Assembly (NCBI GenBank): GCA_036351575.1
Contig: JAZBPJ010000115.1
Coordinates: 1-64,000, forward strand
From: JABDPF01 sp036351575
GTDB lineage: Bacteria > Pseudomonadota > Gammaproteobacteria > Xanthomonadales > SZUA-36
Reading direction: 5' to 3'
DNA: 64,000 nucleotides
The notes beneath the pieces are model-generated. The model was not told where the DNA came from and searched no databases. It saw only the letters and a list, made by a program, of their open reading frames with translations. This document shows, piece after piece, positions 27,370-36,128 of this stretch (position 1 is its first letter; each line of letters begins with the position of its first letter). The translations under genes and the position numbers were made by a program.

Positions 27370-29748
27370 TCAAGCTTTTGAAGTTTTCCTGGACGCGGCC
27401 TTTTTTCGGCCTGTTTTCTTCTTCGTTTTTTTCCTGGAGGCGGTTTTCTTGCGTGTCGCTTTCTTCCTGGCCGTTTTTTTCCCGGCGGCTTTCTTGCGGC
27501 TGCGCCTGTCGGGCGCCGCGTCCAGCAGCGCCTGGCACTCTTCGAGCGTCAGTGACGCAGGCTCGGTTTCTTTAGGGATCCGCGCGTTCTTCTTGCCGTC
27601 CGTGATGTAAGGACCCCAGCGGCCCTTCAGAATCTGCACGTCCGTGCCTGCGAAGACACGAATGATCCGCTCGAGATCGGCCTGCTTTTTCGCCGCGATC
27701 AGTTCCAGTGCCCGTTCCAGCGTCACGGTGTGCGGATCGTCTTCCTTGAGCGAGACGAACTTGCTGCCGTAGCGGATGAACGGCCCGAACCGGCCAATCC
27801 CGGCGGCGACTTCCTCGCCCTCTTCCGTTTCGCCCAGCGTGCGCGGCAGCTTGAACAGCTCCAGCGCTTCTTCCAGCGTGATCGTCTCCAGCCGTTGCCC
27901 GTTTCTCAGGCCGGCGAACTCGGGTTTTTCTTCATCGTCGACCTTGCCGATCTGGGCATGGGGCCCGTAACGACCCAGGCGCACGGAAACTTCCTTGCCC
28001 GTTTTCGGATCGGTTCCGAGCACGCGCTTGCCCTTGGCTTCCCCGGGGTCGACCGATTCCAGCTTTTCCTTGACGCGCTTGTCGAACGGTTTCCAGAACT
28101 GCATCAATGGCGGAATCCAGTGCATCTCGCCGCGCGAAACTTCATCGAGCGTGTCTTCCATGCGGGCCGTGAACTCGTAATCGACATACGGTTCGAAATG
28201 CGTCTGCAGGAAGCTCGCCACGACCCGGCCGGTGTCGGTGGGTATGAACCGCCGCCGATCGAGTTCCACGTAGTGACGTCTCAGCAGGGTCTGAATGATC
28301 GAAGCATAGGTCGACGGGCGGCCGATTCCGAAGTCCTCCAGCGCCTTGACCAGGCTGGCTTCCGAGAAGCGCGGCGGCGGCTCGGTAAAATGCTGCTCCG
28401 CCCGAATCTTCTCCAGCGCAACGCTGTCGCCTTCCTGGATGTCCGGCAGGCGCTTTTCTTTTTCTTCCTTGCCGGCCGGCCGGGACTCTTCATACGCCCG
28501 CAGGAACCCGGGAAAAGCGATGACCGAACCGTTCGCCCTGAACACGGCATCGGCGCCGCAATCGAATTCCACCGCCACCATGTCGACCAGCGCCGGCGCC
28601 ATCTGGCTGGCCATGGCGCGCTTCCAGACCAGTTCATACAGGCGGAACTGGTCGTTTTCGAGCTTCTTTTTCAGCCCGGCGGGCAGCAGGCCGGACGAGG
28701 TGGGCCGTATGGCTTCGTGCGCCTCCTGCGCATTTTTCGACTTGGTCTTGAAGAAGTTCGGCTTCTCCGGCACGTATTCCTTGCCGAACTGGCGCTCTAT
28801 GCAGCCCCGCAGGTCAGCCAGGGCGTCCGCGGAAAGGTGCACCGAGTCGGTTCGCATGTAGGTGATATGGCCCGCTTCGTACAGTGCCTGTGCCGTGCGC
28901 ATCGTGCGCTGGGCGGAGAAACCCAGCTTGCGCGCCGCGTCCTGCTGCAGCGTCGAAGTGATGAACGGGGGCGCCGGCCGCCGCTTGCGCTGGCTGCGGG
29001 TGACGCGGTTCGCCCGAAGCCTGCCGCCGGCCGCCTCGGTAAGCCGTTCGCGCACGGCCTGCGCCTGTTCAGCATTGTCGATATCGAACTGCTTGAGGCG
29101 TTTGTTCTCCAGCTTCACGAGGCGTGACTCGAAAGCCTGCCCGCCGTGACTCATGTCGGCCTCGATCGTCCAGTATTCCTGCGCCCTGAAAGCCTCGATC
29201 TCGCGTTCCCGCTCGACGATCATGCGCAACGCGGGACTCTGGACGCGGCCTGCAGAGAGTCCCGTCTTGATTTTTTTCCAAAGCAGCGGCGACAGGTTGA
29301 AACCGACGAGGTGATCCAGCGCCCGGCGCGCCTGCTGGGCGTTCACCAGGTCCATCGACAGCTCGCGCGGGTTGTCGACTGCTTCCCGGATGGCTTTCTG
29401 GGTGATCTCGGAAAACTCGATGCGGTAAAAGGGGATTTTTTCAGTCAGGCCCTTTTCGCGCAGGATCTCGTAGACGTGCCAGGAGATCGCTTCTCCCTCG
29501 CGATCAAGGTCCGTTGCCAGGTACACGGCCTCGGCCTTCTTTGCCGCGCTGACGATGGCGCGCACGTGCTTCTCGCTGCCCTCGTTGAGTTCATAGGTCA
29601 TCGCGAAGTCGTTGTCCGGATCGACCGCCCCGTCTTTCGATGGCAGGTCACGGACATGGCCGTACGACGCCAGGACCTTGAAGTCAGGTCCCAGGTAACG
29701 GTTGATGGTGGTCGCCTTTGCCGGCGATTCTACGATCAGGAGTTTGAT
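27370..29748 (-). CDS. topA: DNA topoisomerase I
   Basis: About 792 aa; type IA enzyme that relaxes negative supercoils. The TOPRIM strand LLIVESPAKATTINRYLG lies upstream of the first in-frame ATG (29601), so the gene must start earlier. Between that strand and the upstream TAA (29779-29781) there is no ATG, GTG or TTG. I place the start at an ATC codon (29746-29748), 7 bases after GAGGG, which gives the expected xKLLIVESPAK N-terminus. TOPRIM acidic motif TDLDREGEAISWH; active-site Tyr297 in YMRTDS. The C-terminus has glycine-rich topoisomerase repeats (GRFGPFIRYGSKF, GRWGPYITDGKK) instead of zinc fingers, then a Lys/Arg-rich tail of about 40 residues. Confidence 0.93.
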   Translation of the reverse strand: MKLLIVESPAKATTINRYLGPDFKVLASYGHVRDLPSKDGAVDPDNDFAMTYELNEGSEKHVRAIVSAAKKAEAVYLATDLDREGEAISWHVYEILREKGLTEKIPFYRIEFSEITQKAIREAVDNPRELSMDLVNAQQARRALDHLVGFNLSPLLWKKIKTGLSAGRVQSPALRMIVEREREIEAFRAQEYWTIEADMSHGGQAFESRLVKLENKRLKQFDIDNAEQAQAVRERLTEAAGGRLRANRVTRSQRKRRPAPPFITSTLQQDAARKLGFSAQRTMRTAQALYEAGHITYMRTDSVHLSADALADLRGCIERQFGKEYVPEKPNFFKTKSKNAQEAHEAIRPTSSGLLPAGLKKKLENDQFRLYELVWKRAMASQMAPALVDMVAVEFDCGADAVFRANGSVIAFPGFLRAYEESRPAGKEEKEKRLPDIQEGDSVALEKIRAEQHFTEPPPRFSEASLVKALEDFGIGRPSTYASIIQTLLRRHYVELDRRRFIPTDTGRVVASFLQTHFEPYVDYEFTARMEDTLDEVSRGEMHWIPPLMQFWKPFDKRVKEKLESVDPGEAKGKRVLGTDPKTGKEVSVRLGRYGPHAQIGKVDDEEKPEFAGLRNGQRLETITLEEALELFKLPRTLGETEEGEEVAAGIGRFGPFIRYGSKFVSLKEDDPHTVTLERALELIAAKKQADLERIIRVFAGTDVQILKGRWGPYITDGKKNARIPKETEPASLTLEECQALLDAAPDRRSRKKAAGKKTARKKATRKKTASRKKTKKKTGRKKAASRKTSKA

Positions 29749-29781
29749 GAGCGTGCCCTCGGTTCTTATCGCTTTTCTTTA

Positions 29782-30258
29782 TTAATGGCGATAGTCCTGC
29801 TCGCTGTCAAACAACATATCTTCCATCCACGCGAAGTTGGCTTCCTGGCCCGGCTGGTTGAACAGGACCATCAGCACGACCCACTTGACGTCCTCGAGGT
29901 CGATCTCGTCCGACTCGAGCGCCATCAGGCGATCGATGACGAGCTCTCGGCGCTGCACGTCCAGCACCCCGCAGTTGGTCAGGTACATGAGCAGGTCCCG
30001 GCACTCGGTATCCAGCCGCCTGTTCTCGGATTCAACGAAAATGCGCAGCGGCTCGTCGCTGTGCACTTTGAAGTCGGGCTGGAAACGCTGTTCAGCCAAT
30101 CCGTCGAGCCAGTTGAACGCCTTGTCGATCTCATTCGCGGTGAAGCCGGCTTCGTGCAGGTTTTGCTCCAGGGAATCGCGGTCGGGTTGTTCTTCGGGTT
30201 CTTCGTACAGGTAGTTTTCAAACAGGTACATGAGGACGTCGAGCACGTTTTCTTTCAT
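29782..30258 (-). CDS. smg: Smg protein (DUF494)
   Basis: 158 aa (E. coli Smg 157). Acidic cytosolic protein of unknown biochemical role, recognised by MKENVLDVLMYLFENYLYEE at the start and by FNWLDGLAEQ, RELVIDRLMALESDEIDLED and VLMVLFNQPGQE. It always travels with dprA (smf) and topA in gammaproteobacteria, as here: 3 bases after dprA and 33 before the proposed topA start. Functional link to DNA processing is inferred from this linkage only. Confidence 0.95.
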   Translation of the reverse strand: MKENVLDVLMYLFENYLYEEPEEQPDRDSLEQNLHEAGFTANEIDKAFNWLDGLAEQRFQPDFKVHSDEPLRIFVESENRRLDTECRDLLMYLTNCGVLDVQRRELVIDRLMALESDEIDLEDVKWVVLMVLFNQPGQEANFAWMEDMLFDSEQDYRH

Positions 30259-30261
30259 TAT

Positions 30262-31371
30262 TTACCTCTGTTTTATTCGGCAGTAGGCGCCACCGGGGTG
30301 GGCCTCCACCATTCCTCTCAGCTCCAGCATCAGCAGCATGGCCGACACGGCCTTCGCCGTCAATCCGCTTTTTTCGATAATCAGGTCGACGGGCGCCGGG
30401 TCGTAGCCCAGGCAGTCCCACAAGCGGGCGTACTCCTCGTCATGCTCCCAGGGGGCTCCTTTTGGCTCCCCGTTTTCAATATCGGGGCCACCGGCTTTTG
30501 ATGCAAGCGACGCCGATTCATCGGCAGCCGCGCTTTCCCCGAGTCGTGTCTCGAGTTCCCTGGCGAGCTCGCCCGCCAGTGATGACAGTTCCTGCAATAT
30601 CTGGGAAACGTCCTCAACCAGCTTGGCCCCTTCCCTGATCAGCCGGTGGCAGCCTTTCGACATCGGATTGTGGATCGACCCGGGCAGCGCGAAGACTTCC
30701 CGGCCCTGGTCTCCGGCCAGGCGTGCGGTAATCAGGGTTCCGCTGCGCAGCCCTGCCTCGATGACCAGGACCCCGAGGCTCAGGCCCGAGATGATCCGGT
30801 TGCGCGTGGGAAAGTGTCCGCGTTTCGGTTTTGTACCCGGGGGGAACTCGGCCAACAAAACACCCTGTTCCGCCACGCGCGCCGCCAGCTGCCGGCCGGA
30901 CGCGGGGTAGACGATATCCGGACCAGTGCCGAGAACGGCGACGGTGAAGCCGCCGGCGTCCAGCGCTGCAGCATGTGCTTCCGAATCCACGCCTTCGGCC
31001 ATGCCGCTGGTCACCGTCAGGCCGCTGCGACTCAGTTCGGCGGCAAAATCGCGGGTGTTGCTGCGCCCGCCTGCGGTGGGGTTGCGGCTGCCGATGACCG
31101 CGATCTGAGGTTGCCAGAGTATGTCTGGATCTCCATCCAGGTAAAGCGCAGCAGGCGGCGAAGGGATATCACGAAGCAGGGCGGGGTAGCGCTCGTCGTC
31201 CCAGGTCAACAGGTGATGATTGCGGCCGGAAAGCCATTCGAGGTCATGATCGAGCAGAGAACGGTCCGGCTGCCGAAGCGCGGCCACCGATTCGTCTTGC
31301 AGGCCGGCATGCCTGAGTTCGGACGCCGAAGCCGTCAGCAGGCGGTCGATACCGCCGAACCGTTCTATCAA
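30262..31371 (-). CDS. dprA: DNA-processing protein DprA (Smf)
   Basis: 369 aa from the TTG at 31371. It loads RecA on incoming single-stranded DNA during transformation. The Rossmann-like core shows IAVIGSRNPTAGGR, TVTSGMAEGVDSEAHAAAL, VAVLGTGPDIVYP, FPTRNRIISGLS and GREVFALPGS. The C-terminal winged-helix (DprA/Smf DML1) domain follows a poorly conserved linker. The frame continues upstream with HWLAALRAPALGGAKLVA, which looks like the conserved SAM-like N-terminus of DprA, but no ATG, GTG or TTG lies there; an ATA (31438-31440) after GGGGG is the best candidate. The true protein may therefore be about 392 aa. Confidence 0.92.
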   Translation of the reverse strand: MIERFGGIDRLLTASASELRHAGLQDESVAALRQPDRSLLDHDLEWLSGRNHHLLTWDDERYPALLRDIPSPPAALYLDGDPDILWQPQIAVIGSRNPTAGGRSNTRDFAAELSRSGLTVTSGMAEGVDSEAHAAALDAGGFTVAVLGTGPDIVYPASGRQLAARVAEQGVLLAEFPPGTKPKRGHFPTRNRIISGLSLGVLVIEAGLRSGTLITARLAGDQGREVFALPGSIHNPMSKGCHRLIREGAKLVEDVSQILQELSSLAGELARELETRLGESAAADESASLASKAGGPDIENGEPKGAPWEHDEEYARLWDCLGYDPAPVDLIIEKSGLTAKAVSAMLLMLELRGMVEAHPGGAYCRIKQR

Positions 31372-31486
31372 CGCGACAAGCTTCGCACCCCCCAGTGCGG
31401 GGGCGCGAAGCGCTGCGAGCCAGTGTTCGATGTTTTTTATGACAACCCCCGTTCAGCGCCAGGGGCCGCCGTGACCAGCCTGGCTG

Positions 31487-32653
31487 TTAAGGTCGCGTGT
31501 CCGGATGCCGCAGCATGTCGAATTCCTTGACGACCCGGGTACCGCTCAAGGCAATACCGTAGCTGATGTGATCAAACGTCCGAAAGACCATCACCATTCC
31601 ATCGTACACTTCAGGCAGCCGGACTTCCGCGTCTTTAGCAAAACTGCCCCGACGGTAGCCGACAGTGTCATCGACGACATCACCCGCGCGGAACGCCGCA
31701 AAAACATGGCCGGCCTCGATGCCGTCGCTGCTTCCGCCGTTGATCGAAACGAGTTGCCACTGGCCGACACCGGTCTTTTGTCCGGACGTCGCCAAAATGC
31801 GCAGTCCTTCCGGAACGCTGTCCATGGCGTGCGGGTAAAACGTCGTTTCGTAACCCGGGTCACCCCAGGGAAGTATAAAGTCACCGGGTTTGACTTCTGT
31901 ACGATCCCGGATGATCTCGAGGACGGAAATCTCCCCGCTCTGCTGAACACGAACGCGGCTTACCTCGGCCAGTTCGTAGCCCACCGGGTTCTTGGGACGC
32001 TTGTTCCAGGGGCTGACCGTGTTGTACATGTCTTCCTGGCGGTCCCATACATTCGGCACCTGCACCCAGCCATCCTTGGGCAGCACGCGGCGAATCTGCC
32101 CGTCGCCCATATCGTCGTAGATGTTGGTCAGGCGCGCCACGATGTATTCCTGTCCGACCTGGGCATCCAGGCCGCGCCCATACGTCACGTCACTGTAAGT
32201 CGCCGTCAGGCGCTCTTCGGTGTTGGCAACGATATAGGGCAGGCCTTCGAAATCCTCGGGTGAAACGACGTGCATGTTGCGCAGGAATGGTTCGATCCGT
32301 TCAAACGGAATCGCCTTGATCGCATCGTCCCGATCGGAGACACGAACCGTGGGGCTCAATTTGTTGTCGCCGCCCCGTTTCAAACGCAACTGGGGCATGC
32401 CATCGACGTAAACGAGAGAAATGATGTCTCCCGGGTAAATCAGGTGCGGGTTCTCGATCTGCGGGTTGGCCTGCCAGATAGCCGGCCACTGCCACGGCTT
32501 CTCCAGGAAGCGTCCCGAGATATCCCACAGCGTGTCACCCTTGACGACGACGTATTCGTCGGGGTGGTCGGATCGCACCGCCACGTCCTGTGCCAGGGCG
32601 GTACCGAAAGCAAAAAGAGCCGCAAAGGTGAAGCAAAAGAGTTTTCTGATCAC
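31487..32653 (-). CDS. Secreted LysM-domain protein
   Basis: 388 aa. Signal peptide 1-21 (GTALAQ). Directly after it comes one LysM motif (YVVVKGDTLWDISGRFL ... NPHLIYPGDIISL) for binding peptidoglycan. The remaining roughly 290 residues belong to the conserved LysM-containing family found beside def and dprA across gammaproteobacteria; the domain has no known catalysis. Probable role in the cell envelope. It is first in the leftward cluster, with 115 bases before dprA, and divergent from def. Confidence 0.9.
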   Translation of the reverse strand: MIRKLFCFTFAALFAFGTALAQDVAVRSDHPDEYVVVKGDTLWDISGRFLEKPWQWPAIWQANPQIENPHLIYPGDIISLVYVDGMPQLRLKRGGDNKLSPTVRVSDRDDAIKAIPFERIEPFLRNMHVVSPEDFEGLPYIVANTEERLTATYSDVTYGRGLDAQVGQEYIVARLTNIYDDMGDGQIRRVLPKDGWVQVPNVWDRQEDMYNTVSPWNKRPKNPVGYELAEVSRVRVQQSGEISVLEIIRDRTEVKPGDFILPWGDPGYETTFYPHAMDSVPEGLRILATSGQKTGVGQWQLVSINGGSSDGIEAGHVFAAFRAGDVVDDTVGYRRGSFAKDAEVRLPEVYDGMVMVFRTFDHISYGIALSGTRVVKEFDMLRHPDTRP

Positions 32654-32735
32654 GTTCCTTCCTCAGTAGTAGGCATCCAGCCATCTGTCAGATGCGGTCA
32701 GTGTAGACTCTGGCGAATTGGGTTCACCAAGGGCT

Positions 32736-32764
32736 ATCATAATAAAACACGGAACAAAGTTCAC
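32736..32764 (-). promoter_or_regulatory. Candidate sigma-70 promoter for the lysM-dprA operon
   Basis: Read leftward: GTGAAC (weak -35), 17 bases, then TATGAT (five of six to -10), about 82 bases before the lysM start. The 140-base divergent gap between lysM and def is AT-richer than its surroundings, which fits a two-way promoter region. Sequence-only prediction. Confidence 0.35.
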
Positions 32765-32793
32765 TTAAATTGTTTTTAGCGGCACGTAACTCT

Positions 32794-33321
32794 ATGGCTA
32801 AACTGGAAATTCTTGAGGTACCCGATCCCCGTTTGCGAACCGTCGCGAAACCGGTGGATACATTTGACGACAAACTGGTCCAACTGGTCGAGGACATGAT
32901 CGAAACCATGTACGCGGCAAAAGGGATCGGGCTGGCCGCAACGCAGGTGAACGTTCACAGGCGCCTGCTGGTGCTGGACGTCAGCGAAGAGCAGAACACG
33001 CCGCGCGAGTATGTCAATCCCGAGATCACGCTAACCGAAGGTACGGAAACCTGCGAGGAAGGCTGCCTGTCCGTGCCGGGCATCTACGGCAACGTGACCC
33101 GGGCCGAGCGCATCCATGTCAAAGCCATGAACCGCAACGGTGAACCGTTTGAAGAGGACCTGGACGGCATGCATGCGGTTTGCCTGCAGCATGAAATCGA
33201 TCACCTGGACGGAAAAGTATTCATCGATTACCTGTCGCCGCTGAAGCGCCGCATGGCGTTGAAAAAACTCGAAAAAGCGAGAAAGCAGGCTGAACAGGAC
33301 GCGCACAGAGCCAGGCTCTGA
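32794..33321 (+). CDS. def: Peptide deformylase
   Basis: 175 aa, type I deformylase. It removes the N-formyl group from new proteins, working with Fmt encoded next. All three metal-site motifs are intact: GIGLAATQ, EEGCLSVPG (cysteine ligand) and HEIDHLDG (two histidines and catalytic Glu). Start at ATG 32794 gives the usual MAKLEILEVPDPRLR; an ATG eight codons upstream adds residues not seen in the family. It is followed by fmt after 3 bases. Confidence 0.97.
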   Translation: MAKLEILEVPDPRLRTVAKPVDTFDDKLVQLVEDMIETMYAAKGIGLAATQVNVHRRLLVLDVSEEQNTPREYVNPEITLTEGTETCEEGCLSVPGIYGNVTRAERIHVKAMNRNGEPFEEDLDGMHAVCLQHEIDHLDGKVFIDYLSPLKRRMALKKLEKARKQAEQDAHRARL

Positions 33322-33324
33322 CCC

Positions 33325-34269
33325 ATGTCGCATGAATCAGGACTGCGTATTGTTTTCGCCGGCACGCCTGACTTCGCCGTTCCCCCCCTTCAAGCTCTGA
33401 TCGATAACGGATTCGTCCCGGCAGCCGTCTATACCCAGCCCGACCGGCCTGCAGGGCGCGGCCGCCACCTGCAGGCCAGCCCGGTCAAGCAGGCCGCGGA
33501 ACGCGCCGGTATTCCGGTGCATCAACCTCTCTCTCTGCGGGATTCCGATTCCCTGCAAGCCCTGGAACGCCTGGCGCCGGACCTGATGATCGTGGTCGCC
33601 TACGGCCTGATACTGCCGAACCGGGTACTGGAAGCGCCGACCTACGGATGCTGGAACATCCATGCCTCCCTGCTGCCGCGGTGGCGCGGGGCGGCGCCGA
33701 TCCAGCGCGCCATCGAAGCCGGCGACGCGGAAACCGGCGTGTGCGTCATGGAAATAGACGAAGGCCTGGACACGGGACCCGTGATGCATACCGTTCGTAC
33801 ACCGATCGGGGCCGGTGAAACGGGCGGCAGCCTCCACGACAAGCTGGCCCGAGCCGGCGCCGAAGCGATCCTGCACTGCGTTCGCCTGCTCGCTGCCGGT
33901 GAACCGCCGCAAGCCATGCCGCAGGCTGAAACCGGGGCGGTCTATGCCCGCAAACTGGACAAAGCGGAGGCGCGCATCGACTGGAACGAGCCTGCGATCA
34001 CGCTGGAGCGCCGCATTCGCGCGTTCAACCCCTGGCCGGTCACGTGGTGCATGGCTGCCGATGAGCGCACACGCATCTGGGCGGCGCAACGGCTTTCGGG
34101 CAATTACGGGGAAGGCCCGGGCACCGTCCTGTCGTCCGGCAAACACGGCATCGACGTGGCCACCGGTGACGGCGTTCTGCGCCTGCTCGAACTGCAACGC
34201 CCGGGCAAGCGGCGCATGGCCGCACACGACTACCTGAACGCGGGCGGCGCGCCGGACCGCTTCGAATGA
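33325..34269 (+). CDS. fmt: Methionyl-tRNA formyltransferase
   Basis: 314 aa (E. coli 315). It formylates initiator Met-tRNA with 10-formyl-tetrahydrofolate. The N-terminal domain starts LRIVFAGTPDFAVPPLQAL. The catalytic Asn-His-Asp set lies in WNIHASLLPRWRGAAPIQRA and EIDEGLDTGPV. The C-terminal OB-like domain (FNPWPVTWC) follows. It lies 3 bases after def and overlaps rsmB by 4 bases (ATGA), the standard def-fmt-rsmB order. Confidence 0.97.
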   Translation: MSHESGLRIVFAGTPDFAVPPLQALIDNGFVPAAVYTQPDRPAGRGRHLQASPVKQAAERAGIPVHQPLSLRDSDSLQALERLAPDLMIVVAYGLILPNRVLEAPTYGCWNIHASLLPRWRGAAPIQRAIEAGDAETGVCVMEIDEGLDTGPVMHTVRTPIGAGETGGSLHDKLARAGAEAILHCVRLLAAGEPPQAMPQAETGAVYARKLDKAEARIDWNEPAITLERRIRAFNPWPVTWCMAADERTRIWAAQRLSGNYGEGPGTVLSSGKHGIDVATGDGVLRLLELQRPGKRRMAAHDYLNAGGAPDRFE

Positions 34270-35570
34270 GCCGCAAACCGGGCCCTGACAAAAATGCGCG
34301 AATCGCCGCCCTTCACCTGCTGGGCGGCGTGTTGGACCGCGGCGAGACGGGCGCGGAGCCGGAACTGGACGACCCGCGCGACCGGGCTTACAGCCGTCAC
34401 CTGTTTTACGGCGTGCTGCGCTGGCTTTCCGCGCTGGAATGGCTGGCCAGCCAATTGCTGGACCGTCCCCTGAGGAAAAAAGACCGGGACGTTCAGCGCC
34501 TGATCCTGCTGGGCCTGTTCCAGCTCTGGAAGGACGGCACCGCCGAACACGCCGCCGTCAACGAAACCGCTGCCTGCGCCAGGCTTCTCGGAAAGCCCTG
34601 GGCGACCGGGCTTGTCAACGCCGTGCTGCGGCGATTCCAGCGCGAACACGAGCAGCTTCTGCAGCAACTGGAGCATAGCGAAGAACGGTTCGCCCACCCG
34701 CACTGGCTTATCGAGGCGATCAGGGCCGACTGGCCCGATGATTGGGAAAACATCCTTCGGGCGAACAACCGGCCGGCCGGCCTGTGGCTGCGGTGCAGAA
34801 GCGATGGTTCAGAACCGGCTCCCGGGCAGGAACTCGACCGGGCGGGCCTGGACGTCACCCAGCATCCGCTGGTCCCCTCCGCCATCCGCATCGAACCGGC
34901 CCGGTCCGTCGAGGAGATCCCCGGCTTTGCGGCCGGTCGCCTCTCGGTGCAGGACCCCGCCGCACAGATCGCGGCCGGCCTGCTGGATTGCCGTCCGGGG
35001 CAGCGCGTTCTCGATGCCTGCGCCGCACCGGGCGGAAAAACCGGCCACCTGCTCGAACTCAATCCGGAAATTGAACTGCTGGCGATCGACCGCAGCGCAG
35101 ACCGGCTCGAGCTGGTGCGCGACAACCTGGAACGGCTGGGCCTGGCGCACCGGGCCACGCTGCGTGCCGCCGATGCGGCTGACACCCGGACCTGGTGGGA
35201 CGGGCACCTTTTCGACCGCATCCTGCTTGACGCGCCCTGCACCGCCACCGGCGTGATACGCCGGCACCCGGAAATCAAGTGGCTGCGGTCCCCGGCCCAG
35301 GTCGGGCAAGCCGTGACTGTTCAGGCCGGATTGCTGGATGCGCTCTGGCCGTTGCTCCGGCCCGGCGGTATTCTTCTCTACGCGACCTGTTCTGTGCTGA
35401 GGCGTGAGAACGCCTTGCAAGTCGGCGCTTTCCTGGAAAGGCAGGCCGATGCAAGAGTCGAAAAGCCGGACCTGCCCTGGGGCAGAGACGCGGCGCCGGG
35501 GAGACAGATCCTTCCCGGTGAACTGGAAATGGACGGATTCTTTTATGCCCGGATCAGCAAAAGTGAGTAA
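34266..35570 (+). CDS. rsmB: 16S rRNA (cytosine-967-C5)-methyltransferase RsmB
   Basis: 434 aa (E. coli 429). The N-terminal NusB-like RNA-binding domain (residues about 1-140; AALHLLGGVLDRGE, HAAVNETAACARL) is followed by a Rossmann methyltransferase. The SAM site is VLDACAAPGGKTGHLLEL. The two catalytic cysteines are in DAPCTATGVIRRHPE and YATCSVLRREN. It overlaps fmt at its start and the DUF4390 gene at its end by 26 bases. Confidence 0.96.
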   Translation: MSRKPGPDKNARIAALHLLGGVLDRGETGAEPELDDPRDRAYSRHLFYGVLRWLSALEWLASQLLDRPLRKKDRDVQRLILLGLFQLWKDGTAEHAAVNETAACARLLGKPWATGLVNAVLRRFQREHEQLLQQLEHSEERFAHPHWLIEAIRADWPDDWENILRANNRPAGLWLRCRSDGSEPAPGQELDRAGLDVTQHPLVPSAIRIEPARSVEEIPGFAAGRLSVQDPAAQIAAGLLDCRPGQRVLDACAAPGGKTGHLLELNPEIELLAIDRSADRLELVRDNLERLGLAHRATLRAADAADTRTWWDGHLFDRILLDAPCTATGVIRRHPEIKWLRSPAQVGQAVTVQAGLLDALWPLLRPGGILLYATCSVLRRENALQVGAFLERQADARVEKPDLPWGRDAAPGRQILPGELEMDGFFYARISKSE

Positions 35571-36123
35571 GCGCCTCGCCGTTTTGCTGATGTCCTTGGC
35601 AGCGGTCCTGCTTCAGGCATGCGAAAGCGGCCAAAATGACGGGCGTTTCGACATTGACCAGGTCGAGGCGAACTGGTCCAACGGCCAGATGCAGGTTCGC
35701 CTGGTGCAGACGGTCCAGCTCAGCCGCGAGGCGCGCACGGCGCTCGTTCACGGGGTGCCGCTGACGCTCGCAGTCGAACTCGTGCTGCGGGACGGAAAGA
35801 TGGGCACGCGGATCAGGAAGCACGAATCGTCCTGGCAGATACGCTACCTGCCCCTGAGTGAGCGCTACCAGCTTTCCAGGCCGGACGGCAGCGAACTGCA
35901 AACATTCGCCAGGTTGCGGCATGCCATGGCTGAACTGGGCAACGTACGGCTCGAGATTGAAACCGGGGCGCTTCCGCAAGGCGAGTACGAACTGCTGGTT
36001 CGCGGCTTCCTCGACAAGCAGCGCGTGCCGCCGCCCATGCGTCTTCCCGTGCTGTTTTCACCACGTTGGCGCCACCGGTCCGAGTGGACCGCCTGGACCA
36101 TGAACATCGAGCCCGGGGCCTGA
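35545..36123 (+). CDS. DUF4390 domain protein, probable lipoprotein
   Basis: About 192 aa. A basic N-terminus and hydrophobic stretch lead to LLQAC, a possible lipobox (the Q is unusual), so it may be a lipid-anchored envelope protein. The rest matches the DUF4390 pattern found between rsmB and NtrY-type kinases. Function unknown; constant placement beside the kinase suggests an envelope input or accessory role. The start could be ATG 35545 or GTG 35563; both lie inside the 3' end of rsmB. The kinase follows 5 bases after its stop. Confidence 0.78.
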   Translation: MPGSAKVSKRLAVLLMSLAAVLLQACESGQNDGRFDIDQVEANWSNGQMQVRLVQTVQLSREARTALVHGVPLTLAVELVLRDGKMGTRIRKHESSWQIRYLPLSERYQLSRPDGSELQTFARLRHAMAELGNVRLEIETGALPQGEYELLVRGFLDKQRVPPPMRLPVLFSPRWRHRSEWTAWTMNIEPGA

Positions 36124-36128
36124 TCGAC

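Noticed and set aside
27730..29127. 465-codon rightward open frame opposite topA
   Set aside because: Antisense to conserved topA motifs; composition typical of a high-GC shadow frame.
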